The notes under the pieces were generated by a model. The model saw only the letters and a list, made by a program, of their open reading frames with translations, was not told the DNA's origin and ran no database searches. The position numbers and the translations under genes were made by a program. Below are positions 42,803 through 46,445 of a stretch of 46,445 nt of DNA, one piece after another. Positions within the stretch are counted from its first letter, which is position 1. Each line of letters opens with the position of its first letter. Source of the stretch: JBKECY01 sp047975025 (GTDB taxonomy: Bacteria > Bacillota > Clostridia > Lachnospirales > Lachnospiraceae); assembly GCA_047975025.1 (NCBI GenBank), contig JBKECY010000048.1, positions 1 to 46,445 of the forward strand. Reading direction: 5' to 3'.

Positions 42803-45172
42803 ATGAATGAACAGAAAAAAGCGAAACAGGTTGAGCACGTAAAAAAACGAAGGATCCAAAAAAGTAAGAAGATTTGTGTCGCCTTTATAGCAGTGGCCCT
42901 TCTTATAACAACGGTTTCCATGCCCCGACAGGCACAGGCATCCCCTGTCAGTAACGAGCCTATACGATGGCGGGTGTTGTCTACTCAAAGCGAAGACACA
43001 GGATATACCAGCGGTGGTATGCTGTTAATGTCGGATCAGGCCCTGGATTATAGGGATGGGCTGGAAGAGTGGACGAACATATCGTCATGGTTGCAGAATA
43101 CGTTTCTGCCCACTGCTTTTTCAGCCAGTGAGCAGACGGCCATTGTAGCCTCAAATAAGAGCGAAGGTGATATGGATAGAGTATATGATTCAAGCGACTC
43201 GTATTACTTAGGGGAGTGCTCTTTAAATGCAGAAAAGCTGTTTTTACTAAGTGCTTCCGAGGTAACAAATCAAAGCTACGGTTTTACCAAGAATGACTTA
43301 TATGGTGCTAACAGTAAAACAAGACAACTTTCAGTTACCGATTATGCTATGGCGCAAGGTGCATTGCATGGAGATGGCAACACCACCAACTGGGGATTGC
43401 GTTCGCATTATTCAGTGGGGCGTGGCGACATAGGGCTCGTGGACTGGGACGGTGCTTTATACACCCATGATGCGCTGGATTCGTTCTATGGTAATGCATC
43501 TGTCGTTGCCGCTTTTAATGTCAATCTGTCATCGGTTCTTTTTTCATCTGCCGCCGAAGGAAGCAAATCCACCTCTCTTACGGAACCGAGCGCTTATACC
43601 GGAAATGCTTGGCGTCTAACCATCGAAGATGACACGCAAAGTGTAGAGGTTGGTGAAGCGGTTACTTTCAATGCAGGAATGCTGACTATACCTTATACGT
43701 TTACAGAGAGTCTTGGAGGTGGTCTTGCTACGAAGCTATCTGTTATGATTACGAATCAGGAAATTAGAGAGGCGGATGCCGAGGTTTTATATTATGGACA
43801 GGTGAAAGAGCTGATGTCTGCCGGAGAGGGAGAGGTACAAGTAATTGTACCGGAAGCAGTCATCAATGACGGAGGCTGTGTCTATCTCTTCTCGGAGACG
43901 AATTACGGAGATAAAATGACAGATTATGCGTCAACACCTGTACTCGCAAAGACCTTTTCCGGAGATGGTGCAGAAGCATCAGGAACCATCAAGGATGTCA
44001 TGCTGGGAATTCAGGGCATCCACAATCCGCAAGAGCCGGCTGACAATGATGCCCCTTGGGGAAATGGAGCAGGCAGCTATGTATGGTTCGGTACATATGA
44101 GCAGGACAACATCCCGAATCCATCACCGAGTCCAACCCCAAGCGCTACGGCAAGCCCAACCCCAAGTGCTACGACAAGCCCAACTCCAAGTGCTACGACA
44201 AGCCCGACCCCAAGTGCTACGGCAGGTCCAACCCCAAGTACGACTGTCACGCCTAGTGTAAAGCCAACTCCAACAACAATCTCCGCCAAGAAATTCACCG
44301 TGACGTATCAGGCGAACAGCGGCAAGATTGGAACGGCTTTTAAAGTCACGAAGACGGTAACGTACGGTAAAAAATACGTAGTACCAGCGAATCCCAGCCG
44401 TACCAACTTTACATTTCAAGGCTGGTACACAGCAAAGACCGGGGGGACGAAAGTAACAAAAAACACAACAGTGAAGCTGACCAAAAATCAGACTTTGTAT
44501 GCACACTGGAAAGCCGAGAGTACAGTTGTGGCAGGGAAACAATTCACTGTGACCTACAACGCAGGTGCCGGTAAAATCGGCAAAGTACAAAAGGTAACTA
44601 AGAAAGTAACAAACAGCAAAAAATATGTGCTGCCCGCGAACCCAACCCGTGACTGCTATGTATTCCAGGGCTGGTACACTTCTGCTAATGGTGGCAAGAA
44701 GGTAACGAAGAGTACCACAGTACAATTAACGAAGAACCAGACACTCTATGCACGTTGGGCGGTTGGAACTGCACCTGTGTTCTGCTTGTACAACCCAAAC
44801 AGCGGAGAGCATTTCTATACGATTACTGCCAGCGAACGGGATGAAGTCATAGCGGCAGGCTGGAAATATGAAGGGATTTCATGGATTGCTGCTTTAGATG
44901 GACATCCGGTCTTCCGTGTATATAATACAGTGACAGGAGAGCATATCTTCTCGATGGATACAAAGGAGAGAGACCGTCTGCTGGCACTCGGGTGGAAAGA
45001 TGAAGGCATCGGATTCTATTCAGATGTAGAGAAAAAGCATGAGATTTTGCGGTGCTATAACCCGAATGGAGAACCGGCAGCGCAGCATCATTATACACTG
45101 AGTAAGGCAGAAAGAGATAATCTGGTGAAGGCGGGCTGGATTTATGAGGGACTGGCGTGGTTCGCAAAGTAG
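42803..45172 (+). CDS. Secreted multi-domain surface protein 2 (paralogue of surface protein 1)
   Basis: This 789-residue protein has the same plan as its neighbour. It has a Lys-rich start and signal segment (ICVAFIAVALLITTVSMP, then QAQA-SP), a DUF6273-like domain in which the usual WWLRSP is degenerate (NWGLRSH), a Pro/Thr/Ser linker built from 24-bp repeats, two InlB B-type repeats (one more than protein 1), and three DUF5648-like units (YNPNSGEHFYT). The C-terminal ~130 residues are nearly identical to protein 1, while the N-terminal half differs much more, as expected from gene conversion or selection. ATG 42803 has GGAGGT 10 nt upstream. Function is unknown; adhesion or glycan binding is a guess. 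Confidence 0.88.
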   Translation: MNEQKKAKQVEHVKKRRIQKSKKICVAFIAVALLITTVSMPRQAQASPVSNEPIRWRVLSTQSEDTGYTSGGMLLMSDQALDYRDGLEEWTNISSWLQNTFLPTAFSASEQTAIVASNKSEGDMDRVYDSSDSYYLGECSLNAEKLFLLSASEVTNQSYGFTKNDLYGANSKTRQLSVTDYAMAQGALHGDGNTTNWGLRSHYSVGRGDIGLVDWDGALYTHDALDSFYGNASVVAAFNVNLSSVLFSSAAEGSKSTSLTEPSAYTGNAWRLTIEDDTQSVEVGEAVTFNAGMLTIPYTFTESLGGGLATKLSVMITNQEIREADAEVLYYGQVKELMSAGEGEVQVIVPEAVINDGGCVYLFSETNYGDKMTDYASTPVLAKTFSGDGAEASGTIKDVMLGIQGIHNPQEPADNDAPWGNGAGSYVWFGTYEQDNIPNPSPSPTPSATASPTPSATTSPTPSATTSPTPSATAGPTPSTTVTPSVKPTPTTISAKKFTVTYQANSGKIGTAFKVTKTVTYGKKYVVPANPSRTNFTFQGWYTAKTGGTKVTKNTTVKLTKNQTLYAHWKAESTVVAGKQFTVTYNAGAGKIGKVQKVTKKVTNSKKYVLPANPTRDCYVFQGWYTSANGGKKVTKSTTVQLTKNQTLYARWAVGTAPVFCLYNPNSGEHFYTITASERDEVIAAGWKYEGISWIAALDGHPVFRVYNTVTGEHIFSMDTKERDRLLALGWKDEGIGFYSDVEKKHEILRCYNPNGEPAAQHHYTLSKAERDNLVKAGWIYEGLAWFAK
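44129..44248 (+). repeat. 24-bp tandem repeat encoding SPTPSATx linker
   Basis: Four near-identical 24-bp units start at 44129, 44153, 44177 and 44201, with a degenerate fifth from 44225. A unit reads AGCCCAACCCCAAGTGCTAC plus GACA. Each encodes eight residues (SPTPSAT plus T or A), so copy-number change would stay in frame. Confidence 0.9.
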
Positions 45173-45210
45173 AGAAAGGCTGGCTTCCCGCGTAAGAATA
45201 TTCTTAAAGA

Positions 45211-45338
45211 AGTGGATTCCCGCATAGGCATGCCCTTACAAGGAGCCACTCGCCGAGTCGCAAGTCCGAAGCGCACGTGTCTTCGGACTTTCTTTGTCTT
45301 GACCTCGCTGGCTCGTCTTGTAAGGGCATTGCCTATTG
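45211..45338. repeat. Long inverted-repeat element with internal terminator-like hairpin
   Basis: The left arm from 45223 (ATAGGCATGCCCTTACAAG then GAGCC and CTCGCCGAG) is complementary, with small gaps, to 45304-45338. Inside, GTCCGAAG (45264-45271) pairs with CTTCGGAC (45281-45288), followed by TTTCTTTG. The positions 45211-45272 duplicate 42642-42703. It may be a MITE-like element or a composite terminator. Confidence 0.75.
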
Positions 45339-45372
45339 CTGGGTGATAGCAGCCTTCAGATGATAAAGAAAA

Positions 45373-45420
45373 AGCACTGCGGGAGGCATCGGAGACAATC
45401 GATTCCTCTCAAACAGTGCT
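45373..45420 (-). terminator. Nested hairpin with a T-tract on the minus strand
   Basis: AGCACTG (45373-45379) pairs with CAGTGCT (45414-45420), with inner GAGG/CCTC and ATCG/CGAT pairs. On the minus strand TTTTTCTTT follows, as in a terminator, but no minus-strand gene is present, so it may be a remnant of another element. Confidence 0.4.
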
Positions 45421-45480
45421 ATAAAAAACTATCGGGGCGTTTTATAGGCGCTCTGCCTTTGCCCTTCTCACAGACAGAGC

Positions 45481-45646
45481 CTCTTTGACAGGGAAAGAGC
45501 CCGCTTGCGCGAGCTCAGGAAGGAAAATTGAAAAAAAGTTTTATTAGTGTTTGTTGCTATTTGGTTGTAAGAATAGAATACTGCAATTCTGTGAGGAAAC
45601 TGTGATAGAAATATAAAGAAACTATGAGAAAAAAGTGAATAAAAAA
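45481..45646 (+). repeat. 166-bp direct repeat, copy B (upstream of surface protein 3)
   Basis: This copy begins CTCTTTGACAGGGAAAG and matches 40080-40245 with four substitutions and an end indel. It lies in the same position relative to the start of surface protein 3 as copy A does to surface protein 1. Confidence 0.9.
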
Positions 45647-45897
45647 AGTCGAATTCAAACGATAAGTGGCGGTTTACGTCGGCTGTATTTTAAAGTCCGA
45701 TTCTTTACAAAAACAATCCAATTTATGTGCAGACTTAGTTTTTTTTTCTGCAAAGAATGCAAGAATGCTGAACCTGCAAGGAAACGTGCAAGGAGCGTAT
45801 TCTATACAGAAAAGGTTGAAGTTGGGGGGGTAAATTTAGGTGTATAATCTTTCCAAAACTATAAATCATTTATGAAACGAAAGGGATTGATTGCTTT

Positions 45898-46445
45898 ATG
45901 AAGACAGGCATATACAAATGCTCTAGCAAAAAGATGTATCTAAAAAGAAGTCTGGTACTGCTGCTAAGTGCGGTACTAATCGGGGGTTCGGCGGCACCGT
46001 ATACAGGTGCCACATCACTTCCTACTCCGGTGGTTGCGGCACAAGAGGCAGTGGAGAATCTACCAGAGGATATCTCGGAGGATATCTCGGAAGATATCCA
46101 AGAGAGCAGTCCAAAAGAAAGCACTGCTGAGGCCATACCAACCGAAGAAGTGCCGACGGTTACGGCAATACCTGAGGTGGCAGCAACAGAAGCTGTACCG
46201 GAGTTGACAGAACCGGCGGCTCTCCCGTCACCGGCAGCTACACCTACGGTATTGTCAGATGCACAAGATGCAGTTCCCTATATCGGTGTGGATGCAGACG
46301 GGATGCCGCTTGCAACACCGCAGACACAGGACGGTGTGGAAGTCTATACTGGCGGAGCAACGTTGGACAGTGGCTGGTATCTGGTAGAATCCGACGTAAC
46401 CCAAAGTACACGCATAACGGTAAGCGGCACACATGCAGCTCCCAC
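45898..46445 (+). CDS. Secreted surface protein 3, N-terminal part (open at right edge)
   Basis: From ATG 45898 an open frame runs without a stop to the window end (182 codons). It has a basic start and signal segment (LVLLLSAVLIGGSAAPYTGA, possible cleavage near VVA-AQ), an acidic repeat EDISEDISEDI made by a 12-bp repeat, a Pro/Thr/Ala/Glu-rich low-complexity stretch (about 70-125), and then TLDSGWYLVESDVTQSTRITVSG, typical of the start of beta-helix or carbohydrate-binding regions in clostridial surface proteins. A TATAAT (45843-45848) and AAAGGGA (about 45880-45886) lie upstream. It is unrelated to proteins 1 and 2 in sequence but shares their upstream repeat. Confidence 0.78.
   Translation, partial: MKTGIYKCSSKKMYLKRSLVLLLSAVLIGGSAAPYTGATSLPTPVVAAQEAVENLPEDISEDISEDIQESSPKESTAEAIPTEEVPTVTAIPEVAATEAVPELTEPAALPSPAATPTVLSDAQDAVPYIGVDADGMPLATPQTQDGVEVYTGGATLDSGWYLVESDVTQSTRITVSGTHAAP

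Larger units (their letters stand above)
45173..45897 (+). other. Non-coding, repeat-rich interval before surface protein 3
   Basis: About 725 bases without a supported gene. In order it holds the 62-bp direct repeat and large inverted element (45211-45338), a nested hairpin (45373-45420), the 166-bp direct repeat copy B (45481-45646), the second shared block (about 45759-45823), and a TATAAT (45843-45848) for the next gene. Confidence 0.75.

Noticed and set aside
44129..44248. CRISPR-like array
   Set aside because: The 24-bp units are contiguous with no spacers and encode a Pro/Thr/Ser linker in frame.
45635..45847. 70-residue open frame before surface protein 3
   Set aside because: It overlaps the shared upstream repeat blocks, lacks a good ribosome site, and has no counterpart in the matching region before surface protein 1.

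Overview
The window looks like the chromosome of an anaerobic, moderate-GC Firmicute, most likely a Lachnospiraceae-type gut clostridium. The grounds are the AGGAGG ribosome-binding sites, the order rho-rpmE-DUF1385-prmC-prfA, a class III (oxygen-sensitive) ribonucleotide reductase, a ferredoxin-linked 2-oxoacid oxidoreductase, a YesMN-type sugar locus, and secreted proteins with DUF6273-like, InlB B-repeat and DUF5648-like domains. The assignment is inference from gene content.

Layout. (1) 1-3.7 kb: the tail of a siderophore ABC importer operon (permease remnant, second permease, ATPase, esterase) with a convergent AraC regulator, resembling the Bacillus feu/ybbA/btr arrangement. The left edge carries the end of an apparent IS3-family element that truncates the first permease gene. 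(2) 3.8-5.9 kb: fluoride channel, small DEAD-box helicase, cupin protein. (3) 6.0-8.6 kb: 2-oxoacid:ferredoxin oxidoreductase; the gamma/alpha gene has a single in-frame TAG where the family normally has Gln. (4) 8.6-11.5 kb: Fe/Mn superoxide dismutase, a Mga/PRD-type regulator, a small Cys-rich protein, and a non-coding stretch with a candidate minus-strand RNA and the rho promoter. (5) 11.5-20.8 kb: housekeeping genes rho, rpmE, yqhQ-like, prmC, prfA, a nucleotidyltransferase, glmM, a TPR lipoprotein and hflX. (6) 20.9-23.4 kb: nrdD behind NrdR boxes, encoding a protein with a C-terminal thioredoxin-like domain. (7) 23.4-28.0 kb: an amidohydrolase divergent from a duplicated phenylacetate-CoA ligase/ACT pair. 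(8) 28.1-39.9 kb: a two-component system, a sugar ABC importer without its own ATPase, and three glycoside hydrolases (GH63/37-like, GH78, GH43), a probable plant-glycan oligosaccharide locus. (9) 40-46.4 kb: two paralogous secreted proteins and the start of a third, set among direct and inverted DNA repeats.

The most notable points are the amber codon in the oxidoreductase gene, the IS-interrupted permease, the NrdD-thioredoxin fusion, and the repeat-bracketed surface-protein cluster, whose repeats could support deletion or gene conversion. No tRNA, rRNA, CRISPR array or prophage was seen.
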